The notes below the pieces were generated by a model. It was not told the DNA's origin. It did not search any database and saw only the letters and a list, made by a program, of their open reading frames with translations. DNA of 64,000 nucleotides. Origin: an uncultured Bacteroides sp. (GTDB lineage Bacteria; Bacteroidota; Bacteroidia; Bacteroidales; Bacteroidaceae). The stretch lies in the NCBI RefSeq assembly GCF_963676325.1, contig NZ_OY781099.1, positions 248,001-312,000 of the forward strand, in the 5' to 3' direction. Position numbers and translations under genes: made by a program. This document shows positions 8,564 through 16,776 of the stretch, piece after piece. Position 1 is the first letter of the stretch; each line of letters opens with the position of its first letter.

Positions 8564-9415
8564 TTACTTGAAAGTACTTGGCAAAGCCAACAACTGATAT
8601 TGTATTGTCTTTGCCAAACGGTAATGACCTAAAGCATTTGGATGCAGACGGTCAGTTTTGCTGTCATGAAAATAGGGCACGTTGGAATCGTATAATGGAT
8701 ACAATCCGCTTATAGAATGTAAATCAATTAGTGGAACAGCCCAATAATCGCTTGCCTGTTTTAAAATGCCGATATATGAGTCTAAGTATAAGCCGAGGTC
8801 ATTAGCATAGTTTTCATCTGGCTGCACATTCTTTTCGCTGAATGTAGCGAAGGCACGGTGAATAGGCGTCAGGATTATAATTTGTTTACTTGCATAATGC
8901 TCTTTCAGAAATGACATCACTTTGTTGATGCGACCGCAGAAAGTTGAGTCGCAAAATATTGGTTCGCGATGTTTGCGCGTTACAGTTTGTCCGTTGAAGT
9001 TTGTCGTTTCATTCGTTTCAGTAAAGAACTTCCCCAACGGAGTATTGTGGTTATAGTCATTTGTACCTGCCCAAATAAAAATAGCATCAATAGAATCAGC
9101 CTTTTCGCTGTGTAACTTATTTGCCATTTTGTATATGCCATCCCATTGATAACCACTCTTTGCATATACACAGTAATTTATTCCTATTAGCTCTTTCAGG
9201 TATTGCCAATACCATACGGTTGTGGCATTATTACCGGGGTCGGTCATTGAATCACCTAGAAACGCTACCTTCTTGCCCTGCCATTGTGTGTTAAGTGTCT
9301 TTTCGTTTTTCGCAATAGTCACCTTACTCACTGCAGGATGTCCATTTTGAGCGATAACTGAAACTCGGGCTGAAACCAGTACGGCCAGCAATAATGTGAT
9401 TATATACTTTTTCAT
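8564..9415 (-). CDS. Secreted SGNH/GDSL-family hydrolase
   Basis: A 283-residue exported esterase-like protein: signal peptide about residues 1-23 (hydrophobic core, ending IAQ), block I G-D-S at 54-56 (catalytic Ser56), a G-T-N-D motif (block III) near residue 115, and block V D-R-L-H with Asp255 and His258 completing the triad. Such enzymes often remove acetyl or acyl groups from carbohydrates; the substrate is not predictable. A -7 element lies at 9502-9509. A second SGNH hydrolase lies 0.9 kb away on the same strand, separated by palindromic repeats, and is only distantly similar, so this is not a recent tandem copy. Confidence 0.85.
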   Translation of the reverse strand: MKKYIITLLLAVLVSARVSVIAQNGHPAVSKVTIAKNEKTLNTQWQGKKVAFLGDSMTDPGNNATTVWYWQYLKELIGINYCVYAKSGYQWDGIYKMANKLHSEKADSIDAIFIWAGTNDYNHNTPLGKFFTETNETTNFNGQTVTRKHREPIFCDSTFCGRINKVMSFLKEHYASKQIIILTPIHRAFATFSEKNVQPDENYANDLGLYLDSYIGILKQASDYWAVPLIDLHSISGLYPLYDSNVPYFHDSKTDRLHPNALGHYRLAKTIQYQLLALPSTFK

Positions 9416-9501
9416 TATACGTTAATATTTTATTGTTTTGTTGACTAACATTTCTTTAGTATTATCATTCATTCTTTTCTTAATAATTACTTGAACTATT
9501 A

Positions 9502-9509
9502 CAAATGTA
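9502..9509 (-). promoter_or_regulatory. -7 element of the SGNH hydrolase gene
   Basis: Minus strand TACATTTG fits TAnnTTTG, 86 nt upstream of the start at 9415. No clear -33 TTTG. Confidence 0.45.
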
Positions 9510-9632
9510 GTAAGTCTTTTTGATAGCTTGTTACTACTGAATAAGAATATTATTCAGATTCTGCTTTGTTAATTGACAATGGAAGCAATGTTTCTAAAAG
9601 TGAGTATTGATAATCAGTGATTTATAAATATT

Positions 9633-9771
9633 AGGTGGCAGAGGTGGCAGTAAAAAAGAGTTTTTTACGGTTTCAGAAATAGAATTTCAATAATTCCGCA
9701 ATTTGCGGAATTATCAAATTTTTATTTTCAGAATCGAAAAAAGTATAATTTTACTGCCACCTCTGCCACCT
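9633..9771. repeat. Nested palindromic element A (139 bp)
   Basis: A perfect 23-bp terminal inverted repeat (9633-9655 with 9749-9771; arm AGGTGGCAGAGGTGGCAG plus TAAAA) encloses an AT-rich core whose centre, 9691-9713, is itself an 11-bp palindrome with a 1-nt loop (TAATTCCGCAA). The arm contains GGTGGCAG twice. The core is shared with element B at 9849-9983. There is no coding capacity. Confidence 0.9.
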
Positions 9772-9848
9772 GCTGTTTTGTAAAGATCATATTATTAGTA
9801 AGTTATGATTCTATGGATTGACAACAGTTTATAATCCGACAAGAATGT

Positions 9849-9983
9849 GGTGGAGATGGTGTACATAAAAAGAGTTTTTTTGGCTTCCAGAAATAAAATT
9901 TCAAGAATTCCGCAAAATGCAGAATTTTCGTTTTTTTATTTCTCAGAACGAAAAAAGAACGATTTATGTACACCATCTACACC
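9849..9983. repeat. Nested palindromic element B (135 bp)
   Basis: Arms 9849-9869 and 9963-9983 pair at 20 of 21 positions (GGTGGAGATGGTGTACATAAA). The inner sequence (AGAGTTTTTT, CAGAAATA, AATTTCAA, AATTCCGCAA, GAAAAAAG in order) is the same as in element A and in the same orientation, but the arms are different and their differences are matched on both sides. Confidence 0.88.
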
Positions 9984-10135
9984 CTAAAAATCTATCTTAT
10001 TGATAATCAGTTGTATTTGTCCGGCTGTAAAGTGCTTAGTTACTAATAGTAGGATAAAAGCAATATGGATTATTGCAATACAGCTTTGGATTTATTTATA
10101 TGAAAAGGGAGATTAGTAATTCTCAAAGGAGGGTA

Positions 10136-10207
10136 CAATCCAAACATGTACAAGTTTGAATCCAAACACGTACAAGACTGGGGGCAAACTTGTACATGTT
10201 TGGATTG
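10136..10207. repeat. Palindromic word array C (AATCCAAACATGTACAAG)
   Basis: A perfect 23-bp inverted repeat, 10136-10158 with 10185-10207, encloses a third copy of the 18-nt word AATCCAAACATGTACAAG at 10159-10176 that differs at one base. So there are three copies, two direct and one inverted, within 72 bp. Confidence 0.9.
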
Positions 10208-10343
10208 GGAAGACTAGAATAAATTGTTAGTTACTGCTTTTGTTTTTTTACTTTGTGCTGATGCAAGTATTAAACTTCTCTGATAGCATAATAGAAAGGA
10301 ATAAATTCTTGTAACATTAAGTTTTGTCAAAAGAGCGTAGTTC

Positions 10344-11027
10344 TTAATTCTTCTGCATATATTCCTTAATCTGCTTAGAAATCTCTGCCATTCCTGCTAT
10401 TGACGGATGGCCGCTTTTCTTCTCAATATTGTGAAGCTCGATGCAGTCTATCTTATAATGAGCGCAGATTGCTTTTGTAGATTCGTTAATGTCATTGGTT
10501 AGTTCGCTGTTTAGTATAAAATAGATCTTAACATTAGGATAGTAATCGATCATATTTGATAGAAGGTAAGCTAATGCCGGACGGAATGAATAGAGGTCTT
10601 TCTTTGCCCAGTTGTCGTACTGGTATTCTCCAACAGGAGATTTAGCCCAGCAGTCATTTGTGGCACCAAATATGAATATGATGTCTGGATTACCCAGCTT
10701 TTTCATTCTGGTAATAAAAGAGCGGTCACTGTAATCTTCTTTGCGATAGCCGGTGTTACATATAGTTGAGCCCGAAAAAGAATTGTTGACGCACAGTTTG
10801 TAATTGTTTTCTTTGATAAGTTTGTGCCACCATGTTTCACGAACCGATGTAACGTCGGTTTTATTCTTTGGATTTGCGTAATACCAAACAAAGTTGGTGT
10901 CTGGTTGTAAATATCCATCAAAGGTGGAATAAGAATCGCCTAAAACAGAGATAGATTTCAGATTTTGACCGAAACATAAACTGCAACATAACGTGCAGAG
11001 CAAGAAAAAGAGTACTCGGATTTTCAT
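10344..11027 (-). CDS. Exported SGNH/GDSL-like hydrolase lacking the usual Asp
   Basis: A 227-residue protein from the ATG at 11027 (an in-frame ATG at 11054 would only add nine residues before the signal peptide). The signal peptide covers about 1-20 (ending CFGQ), block I G-D-S is at 30-32, and G-A-T-N-D marks block III. Block V reads K-K-S-G-H-P-S with the catalytic His at 207, but the residue three before it, usually Asp, is Lys. The enzyme may work as a Ser-His dyad or be impaired. It follows the polysaccharide cluster on the same strand after a 15-bp hairpin, and may act on that glycan, which is inference. Confidence 0.8.
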   Translation of the reverse strand: MKIRVLFFLLCTLCCSLCFGQNLKSISVLGDSYSTFDGYLQPDTNFVWYYANPKNKTDVTSVRETWWHKLIKENNYKLCVNNSFSGSTICNTGYRKEDYSDRSFITRMKKLGNPDIIFIFGATNDCWAKSPVGEYQYDNWAKKDLYSFRPALAYLLSNMIDYYPNVKIYFILNSELTNDINESTKAICAHYKIDCIELHNIEKKSGHPSIAGMAEISKQIKEYMQKN

Positions 11028-11066
11028 GATATTTAGTATTTTAATGTTTCTCATCTTTACTAATTT

Positions 11067-11098
11067 TGATCATTTTCGTGAGATCACGAAAATGATCA
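11067..11098. repeat. 15-bp perfect hairpin with 2-nt spacer
   Basis: TGATCATTTTCGTGA at 11067-11081 is the exact inverse of 11084-11098, with GA between. It lies between the last glycosyltransferase gene and the SGNH gene. It has no T-run, so it is not a typical terminator; an almost unspaced palindrome of this size could be an operator or another of the intergenic palindromes. Confidence 0.8.
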
Positions 11099-11131
11099 TC
11101 TATATTGATATCCACTTATCAGGTTCTTTAA

Positions 11132-11884
11132 TTATTTTTCTGGCTTAACAATTAACCTTATAACAAACCAGATATGATGCGCAACGGTACTTACCCAGCC
11201 ATAATGTTTTGCCATAATGTGGAATCGCTCCTTTAAAGATGCTTTGTGGTTTTGTGTGGTTAATCCTTCATCCAGATAATCAATAACTGTGATGTGGGTG
11301 TTATGCAGCGTTGAGGCTTTTTTCATAACCCTGATGCACCAATCGAAATCGGCTGAGAAACGGTAGGATAAATCGAACGGTTCTGCAAGAGTACGCTTGG
11401 CAAAGAAAGCCTGATGGCATACCAGCATGCCTTGCTTAAAGCTTTTCCAGGTAAGCTTTTCCGGAGTCTTTAAACGGCGCATGTGTAGAAAGTTGTCATC
11501 CTTATCTACTATGGCTGTTTCTCCGTAGATAATATCCGGTAACGTATTGCCGGATATAGAATCTGATATAAACTGAAGGGTGTTGCTTTCATGGAAGATG
11601 TCTCCGGCATTCAAGAAGCAAAGATAATCTCCCGATGCTGCTGCAATTCCTTTGTTCATGGCATCGTAGAGTCCTTTGTCCGGTTCACTAATCAGCTTGT
11701 TTACATTATCGCGGTATTTATCTATAATAGCAAGGGTATTATCTTTTGAAGCCCCGTCAATGATGATATATTCCCACTCTTTGTAGGTTTGCCCAACTAC
11801 ACTTTGAATTGTCTTTTCAATTACCTTTTCAGCATTGTAGGTGACGGTTATGACAGAGAAACGTGGATTCGGGCGGTTATTCAT
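11132..11884 (-). CDS. Family 2 glycosyltransferase
   Basis: A 250-residue GT-A glycosyltransferase: N-terminal FSVITVTYNAE, the nucleotide-binding IIDGASKDNT near residue 40, and LNAGDIFHE, in which the DxD position reads A-G-D, near 90. It resembles the small WcaA-like family that transfers a sugar onto lipid-linked oligosaccharide at the inner membrane face. The start overlaps the end of the GT4 gene by 8 nt, showing tight coupling. It is the last gene of the polysaccharide cluster. Confidence 0.9.
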   Translation of the reverse strand: MNNRPNPRFSVITVTYNAEKVIEKTIQSVVGQTYKEWEYIIIDGASKDNTLAIIDKYRDNVNKLISEPDKGLYDAMNKGIAAASGDYLCFLNAGDIFHESNTLQFISDSISGNTLPDIIYGETAIVDKDDNFLHMRRLKTPEKLTWKSFKQGMLVCHQAFFAKRTLAEPFDLSYRFSADFDWCIRVMKKASTLHNTHITVIDYLDEGLTTQNHKASLKERFHIMAKHYGWVSTVAHHIWFVIRLIVKPEK

Positions 11885-13142
11885 TTTTACCGGTTATTTT
11901 ATTGTAGATATCAATATACTTCTTTGCAATAATTCCTTCAGAATAGTAAGTAACAACCTTGCGGGTTGCTTCTTCTGATAGGGTTGGGTATTCCGATTCA
12001 TTCAGTGCCCAATGAATTCCATTGGCAAAGTCCTGAGATGATTTGTATTCAGCTACATATCCGTTGTGAAGATGATCAATCATTTCTGGAATTCCTCCGA
12101 TGTTGAAGCCTACACAAGGAGTTCCGCAAGCCATAGCTTCCATAATGGTATTGGGAAGGTTCTCTTCCAGAGACGGAGTGACGAACAAGTCCACAGAATT
12201 ATAGATGTCTACCATTACTTTTTCATCACTTACAAAGTCGAGTGCATATACCGGGAAAGGTATCAGTTCTTTGAGCTGTGATGATTGTTTTCCAAAAACA
12301 ACAATCCCCAGCTTCTCTTTCGTCTCGGGATATTTCTCTGCCAGTAAGCGGCAAGACTCTACAAAATAATCAATCCCTTTACGTTTATCGGTTATTTTCA
12401 CTGAGCCAAACAACAACAGTTTCTTATCCTGGGGCAAATTGCATTTATAGCGCGCCTCTTTTGTGTCGTGTGGCTTGAATAGGTTGATGTTGATTGGATT
12501 TGGAATATTTGTTGTACGGTGGCCAATAAGCAGCAGACTCTTTTCCGCTTGTGAGCGAAGCCACTGGCTGCATGCCACGAACGTGATGTTTGCATTCTTG
12601 TAAAGAGCCAGTTTTTTCTTGAATATGCGGTATGAAAGATCTTTTTTACTTCCGCCTTTGTATAGGAAAGGACAGTTGTGGCATCCTTCCTGATAGTTGG
12701 TGCACTCTCTGGCATGGTGACAGATTCCTGTACATGGCCACATGTCGTGCATGGTCCATACAATAGGCTTTCCCGATTCAACAATGTGTTTTATATCATT
12801 TAACGAGAGCATTCCCTGGTTTATCCAGTGGAGATGAATAACATCAGCTTGCTTGAATTCCGGTAATGAAGTGATATTTGTTCCGGTATTTGCAATTGAT
12901 ACAGCAAAAAGATTATTCTTCTTAAAGCTGTTTGCTTTCCAGATAACAATGCGTTCCCATACAAACCGAACAACGTTCATCCATGAGCGATCCAGTGGCA
13001 CTACGCTTATTTGGTCCGTTTGCTTGTCACGTACCAGCATTTTTGCCTTGATTCCATTATTCTTAAGGGATTCCATTAATCGGCCGGCTGCTATAGCAGC
13101 ACCTCCGATGCGTTCCGATGTATTAATTATAAGTACTCTCAT
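11877..13142 (-). CDS. Family 4 glycosyltransferase
   Basis: A GT-B enzyme of 421 residues: the N-terminal MRVLIINTSERIGGAAIAAG is a nucleotide-sugar glycosyltransferase start, a Cys-rich insertion (CHHARECTNYQEGCHNCPF, about 120-140) probably binds metal, and EENLPNTIMEAMACGTP near 335 carries the E-x7-E donor motif. The start at 13142 is chosen because a TACTTTTG promoter element at 13160-13167 lies inside the longer frame that would begin at 13214. This promoter would allow the last two or three cluster genes to be expressed separately. Confidence 0.92.
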   Translation of the reverse strand: MRVLIINTSERIGGAAIAAGRLMESLKNNGIKAKMLVRDKQTDQISVVPLDRSWMNVVRFVWERIVIWKANSFKKNNLFAVSIANTGTNITSLPEFKQADVIHLHWINQGMLSLNDIKHIVESGKPIVWTMHDMWPCTGICHHARECTNYQEGCHNCPFLYKGGSKKDLSYRIFKKKLALYKNANITFVACSQWLRSQAEKSLLLIGHRTTNIPNPININLFKPHDTKEARYKCNLPQDKKLLLFGSVKITDKRKGIDYFVESCRLLAEKYPETKEKLGIVVFGKQSSQLKELIPFPVYALDFVSDEKVMVDIYNSVDLFVTPSLEENLPNTIMEAMACGTPCVGFNIGGIPEMIDHLHNGYVAEYKSSQDFANGIHWALNESEYPTLSEEATRKVVTYYSEGIIAKKYIDIYNKITGKNE

Positions 13143-13159
13143 TTTGTGAAATGTTTCCA

Positions 13160-13167
13160 CAAAAGTA
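13160..13167 (-). promoter_or_regulatory. -7 element inside the polysaccharide cluster
   Basis: Minus strand TACTTTTG fits TAnnTTTG and lies 17 nt before the GT4 start at 13142; the 80-nt gap here is the only sizeable gap in the cluster. It implies a very short leader. Confidence 0.55.
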
Positions 13168-13222
13168 GTCGTTTTAACCGAAAAAAGAACAGGGAAAGAT
13201 GTTTTTTTGCGCAACAGTTTTA

Positions 13223-14134
13223 TTATGCGCCGAAGTCTCCTTTAAGCGTACGTTTTATCCTTCTGATAGCTTTTGCGCTGAACGAGTTTGTCTTTCCGTA
13301 ATAGTTCTCAACCGACTTCCTGGCTTTTCTGTTTTCTTCTATTGGCTCAATCTTTATCACCAGGAGTACTTCCTGATAGAGAGAAGAGGCATACAGTCCG
13401 CCTCCGCCGCAGTTTGTTCCGCTTCCGTCGAATCCCACATTCTTTACCAGTGACTTGCCCACGTTCAGTGAGAGGACATCTTTCAGGAACAGACTGGCGT
13501 TCCAGCGGATGGCCCAGGAATTGTTCTTCCCTTCAATCTGACGGCGAAGCATACGTGTAAAACCGTACTTGTTATTAAAATCAAAAGTCCTTGTTAGCTT
13601 ACGTTCCTCCAGCTCTTTGAGCAAAGCCTTTCCATCCGGATTGAATAAGTTCCATGCCCTTTCCCAGGTTGCCCATCCCCAGCTTCCGGTCCATTTAATT
13701 AAGAATGTATCGGGAAGGGTAGAATCCTCAAAGAATTCACAAGCCTGAATATGTCCCACTTTTGGTTCGTCCTTATACACTTCAAGCGCATCGTTCATGA
13801 ACTTAAGGAAATGAGGAGCCACCACCAAATCATCTTCCAGTACAATTACACGGCCATATTCCTTTACCCGGGTAGTTACTCCGTCAATGATACTTTTTGC
13901 CAGTCCCCAATTCTCTTCCCGCTCAATGATGGTAATCTGTGCAAAGCCGCTGACAGTGTGAATAAGTCTTCTCACTTCATCAACAGCCGGCTGTGTTTCT
14001 TCATTTTTAGCTGCATCCGAATAGATATAAAGTTCACTTTCTTTTGCCAGACTGTTCTGCAACAAAGACTCGATAGTCATCCGTGCATGATCGGGACGGT
14101 TATAGACAAATAAAAGGATAGGGGCGTAACTCAT
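13223..14134 (-). CDS. Glycosyltransferase, GT-A fold
   Basis: A 303-residue enzyme starting MSYAPILLFVYNRPDH. That start follows directly (2 nt) the end of the preceding glycosyltransferase and the conserved domain begins there, so the 23-residue extension to 14203 is rejected. VLEDDLVVAPHFLKF near residue 90 gives the metal-binding E-D-D, and TGSWGWATWERAW near 160 is characteristic of the hemolytic-type and sugar-transferase group seen in capsule clusters. Acceptor and donor are unknown. Confidence 0.85.
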   Translation of the reverse strand: MSYAPILLFVYNRPDHARMTIESLLQNSLAKESELYIYSDAAKNEETQPAVDEVRRLIHTVSGFAQITIIEREENWGLAKSIIDGVTTRVKEYGRVIVLEDDLVVAPHFLKFMNDALEVYKDEPKVGHIQACEFFEDSTLPDTFLIKWTGSWGWATWERAWNLFNPDGKALLKELEERKLTRTFDFNNKYGFTRMLRRQIEGKNNSWAIRWNASLFLKDVLSLNVGKSLVKNVGFDGSGTNCGGGGLYASSLYQEVLLVIKIEPIEENRKARKSVENYYGKTNSFSAKAIRRIKRTLKGDFGA

Positions 14135-14136
14135 AA

Positions 14137-15036
14137 TCAGATATAATTTAATGCTTCTTTTTTGTTCTTGTTTCTTATATGCAGAATATGTTTGGTCTTC
14201 CAAAGCAACCCAAAGCTGATATTGATAAATGCAAAGCAGTTGGCTATTTTCCCTTTAACAAGAGCTTGCATAGCCTTTTTAATTCCTGCCAGAACTCCGT
14301 AACCAAAGGCTTTGGTGAAAGTATAATTGATATTGGCGTACTCAGAAAGCAGATAAACCCTTTCTGAACGGAGGAAACCGGCGCGTGAAACTTCTCTGCT
14401 TTCCCGGTCATGGTAACCAAACACGCGAGGTGAGTAGCCCAATTGTAAACCATGGTAATGAAGTCGGTTTATATAATCAATATCTTCTCCATAATGATAG
14501 AACAGGGGAGAGAATCCACCGACCTTCTTTATGGTCTGAACAGAAATCATCCAGAATGCCGCATTAATAAATTTCAAGGTTACCACCTCGTGATCTTTTT
14601 GCATGGTGAAAAACTCTTCTTTCTCATTCATTCCTGAATAAGTGGAAAAACCAAAATCAAGTTTGTCTCCTTTTCCGTTTAAATGGGTCGGTGAAAGGAT
14701 TCCATATTTGGGATGTTCCTCAAAGAGGTCAAGCAGTGTCTTAATGGTCTTTTCACTAATCCATGCATCCTGATTGAGCAGGAAGAAATAATCTGCACCT
14801 CGTTCCATGGCACACCGGATGCCAATATTATTAGCCTTGCCGAATCCCAGGTTTACTCCGGTTTTTATTAAATGAACCTCGGGATACTTCCTCTCTATAA
14901 TCTGAGTGGTATTGTCTTTGGAACCGTTATCAACAACTATTACCGAAACGGGAAAAGTTGAACGGCGCAAGCTGCCTAAACAACGATCTATCCATTGCTC
15001 AAAGTTATAGGATACGATGATAACTGATACTTTCAT
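14137..15036 (-). CDS. Family 2 glycosyltransferase (rhamnosyltransferase-like)
   Basis: A 299-residue GT2 of the WbbL-like group: VIIVSYNFEQWIDRCLGSL at the N-terminus, VVDNGSKDNT near 35-45, the metal site LNQDAW near 95, and H-Y-G-E-D near 182, typical of the catalytic base region. Enzymes of this group often add rhamnose or a related deoxysugar to O-antigen. It is packed between neighbours with gaps of 1-2 nt, so it is part of one polycistron. Confidence 0.9.
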   Translation of the reverse strand: MKVSVIIVSYNFEQWIDRCLGSLRRSTFPVSVIVVDNGSKDNTTQIIERKYPEVHLIKTGVNLGFGKANNIGIRCAMERGADYFFLLNQDAWISEKTIKTLLDLFEEHPKYGILSPTHLNGKGDKLDFGFSTYSGMNEKEEFFTMQKDHEVVTLKFINAAFWMISVQTIKKVGGFSPLFYHYGEDIDYINRLHYHGLQLGYSPRVFGYHDRESREVSRAGFLRSERVYLLSEYANINYTFTKAFGYGVLAGIKKAMQALVKGKIANCFAFINISFGLLWKTKHILHIRNKNKKEALNYI

Positions 15037-15037
15037 A

Positions 15038-15859
15038 CTATTTCTTTAAAATAACACAATCAATACCGCTTATTTGTGCCGCCGTCTCCGAATAAGAACT
15101 CTTGGCGGAGCCTAAGATCTTACTAGTTTGTGCCAGCGTGTACATTTCCACCAATGCATCTTGCATGCCGCTTACACTGTTCCTGTCAGCCGCTTTGTCG
15201 GAAGTCATAATCCTGCTACCAAAAGTCTCAATGAGGATTCTTTTATCCTCCTGAGAATCCGATGCCAGATAGAAATTAGCATCACTGTATTGTTTAATCT
15301 CTTTTTTTATCTGTTCAATAAAGAGTTCTGTCGGACTCTCCTTGATTGATGATATATTATCGGTACGGCGAATGTGAATACCAATGGTATGTTCATTGAA
15401 CAAGGCCGACCTACGGTTAATCTCTTCCTGTAGAGAGGCGATCGGAGTAAATACATCAAAGAGCTTCTTCTTTTCCGAATGGAAAAAATAGACACAGCTT
15501 GCCAGATATACCCGCTTTTGCTTTGCCCACTCCTTGAAATCAAAACCTTTGTAAAAACGTTCCGTTGCATCAGCTTCATAGATGCAATCATCAAAAAGTA
15601 ACCGTTGAAAAGGCTTTGGCAGATAGAAGTTCTTTTTCCTTGGACGGTCGTTTATGTATAAATCAAGGAAAGAAGCTTCTTTCAATCTAATATTATCAAC
15701 ATGTATCTGTTGGAATAGTTCATCGAAACGGCAATTAAGTCCCTGATCTTTATACCAGATAATTTGCAATCCGGTATTTACTTCCCGGGCCAAAGCAATG
15801 GCTGAGTCAATTGCCTTCATCCTGTTAGCTAAACCTCCTACGGGTACTAATGTAATCAT
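15038..15859 (-). CDS. Fucosyltransferase-like GT (GT11/NodZ-like)
   Basis: A 273-residue protein with N-terminal GGLANRM (donor-binding loop common to GDP-fucose enzymes) and the motif GIHIRRTDN near residue 160, which matches the H-x-R-R-x-D signature of alpha-1,2 and alpha-1,6 fucosyltransferases. The C-terminal G-S-A-x-S-S-Y-S-E segment closes the GDP site. It would add fucose or a similar GDP-linked sugar to the surface glycan. Placed between two glycosyltransferases and FkbM in the same polycistron. Confidence 0.75.
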   Translation of the reverse strand: MITLVPVGGLANRMKAIDSAIALAREVNTGLQIIWYKDQGLNCRFDELFQQIHVDNIRLKEASFLDLYINDRPRKKNFYLPKPFQRLLFDDCIYEADATERFYKGFDFKEWAKQKRVYLASCVYFFHSEKKKLFDVFTPIASLQEEINRRSALFNEHTIGIHIRRTDNISSIKESPTELFIEQIKKEIKQYSDANFYLASDSQEDKRILIETFGSRIMTSDKAADRNSVSGMQDALVEMYTLAQTSKILGSAKSSYSETAAQISGIDCVILKK

Positions 15860-15877
15860 CCTCTTGTAAGTTTCTAT

Positions 15878-16771
15878 TTATTTAGTCGCTCTGATCAATC
15901 CTTTTCTGAAATAGGGCGCTTTGAGGCTTTCCAAATCATTAAGGAAGAGCATAACTCCCTTAGATGCATTCCATTTAAATCCTTTTTCAGAGAGGTAACT
16001 TGCAAAGTTCTTAAAATCCTCTTGTTGGTGATAGGTACATAATGCCAGCTTCAGATCGGGTAGTTTGATTGTTTTCTGCATACCATTGAGCACTCTTCTT
16101 TCGGCTCCTTCCACATCAATCTTTATAAAAGTTGGAGTGTAGGGTTTATCCGACAAGAAAGAGTCGATGGTTACATTCTCCTCGTCGTCGCAGTCCGATA
16201 CATATTTCCTTATGATAGTTACTTTATCCTTCCACGGTGCAAAGGTTGCTTCGAGTGCTTCTACCCACTGCGGGTCTCTTTCAAAGAGAACCACGTGTTT
16301 AAGTGTTTCAATATGAGTCAGGGAAAAGATACCTTCGGCACTTCCTACATCCATCAACACATCATCTTTTGCAATCTTAAACTTATCACTTAGATAGCAA
16401 TGCGGAGAATCCTCGTCTTGTTCGGTAAGCAATCCGTTATAACAATACTTCACTGTTCTGTCGTTGAAGGAGCGGACAAAATACAATCGCTTGCCCTGGT
16501 GCATAACATAACGCAATCCATTTGAGGAATCCAGCAATACCTCAATGTTTTCCCATTTATAAGCTTCTGCAAATGGGGAACAGAATGTTTTAAGTGAAGC
16601 ATTTCTCAGATAGTTAACTGCATCTTCCACTTCTCTGTTTTCCGGAATATGTTTCTTGTAATAAGAAAGAATCCGGTCCTTTTTCTTGTTGAGAGCTTTC
16701 TTTCTTTTAATATTTCTTAGTTCACAGTCCACTTTATATTGAATGGTCTGGAGAAAACTTGTAACCTTCAT
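15878..16771 (-). CDS. FkbM-family SAM-dependent methyltransferase
   Basis: A 297-residue protein with a Methyltransf_21 (FkbM) core: the SAM-binding DVLMDVGSAEGIFSL near 130-145 and FIKIDVEGAERRVLNGM near 210-226, both diagnostic. In polysaccharide clusters these enzymes O-methylate a sugar residue. The N-terminal 100 residues are basic with no helix-spanning region, so it is cytoplasmic. The next gene upstream (GT2) ends 6 nt before its start. Confidence 0.9.
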   Translation of the reverse strand: MKVTSFLQTIQYKVDCELRNIKRKKALNKKKDRILSYYKKHIPENREVEDAVNYLRNASLKTFCSPFAEAYKWENIEVLLDSSNGLRYVMHQGKRLYFVRSFNDRTVKYCYNGLLTEQDEDSPHCYLSDKFKIAKDDVLMDVGSAEGIFSLTHIETLKHVVLFERDPQWVEALEATFAPWKDKVTIIRKYVSDCDDEENVTIDSFLSDKPYTPTFIKIDVEGAERRVLNGMQKTIKLPDLKLALCTYHQQEDFKNFASYLSEKGFKWNASKGVMLFLNDLESLKAPYFRKGLIRATK

Positions 16772-16776
16772 TTTTT

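Larger units (their letters stand above)
9416..10343. other. 928-bp intergenic region holding repeats A, B and C
   Basis: No coding frame of note in any register. It contains the promoter element at 9502-9509 and three palindromic repeats (9633-9771, 9849-9983, 10136-10207), which fill about a third of it. Confidence 0.7.

Noticed and set aside
9633..10207. CRISPR array
   Set aside because: Repeats are inverted and unevenly spaced with no unique spacers of constant length, and no cas gene is present.
8564..11027. Recent tandem duplication of the SGNH genes
   Set aside because: The two proteins share only the family motifs; lengths, signal peptides and block V differ.
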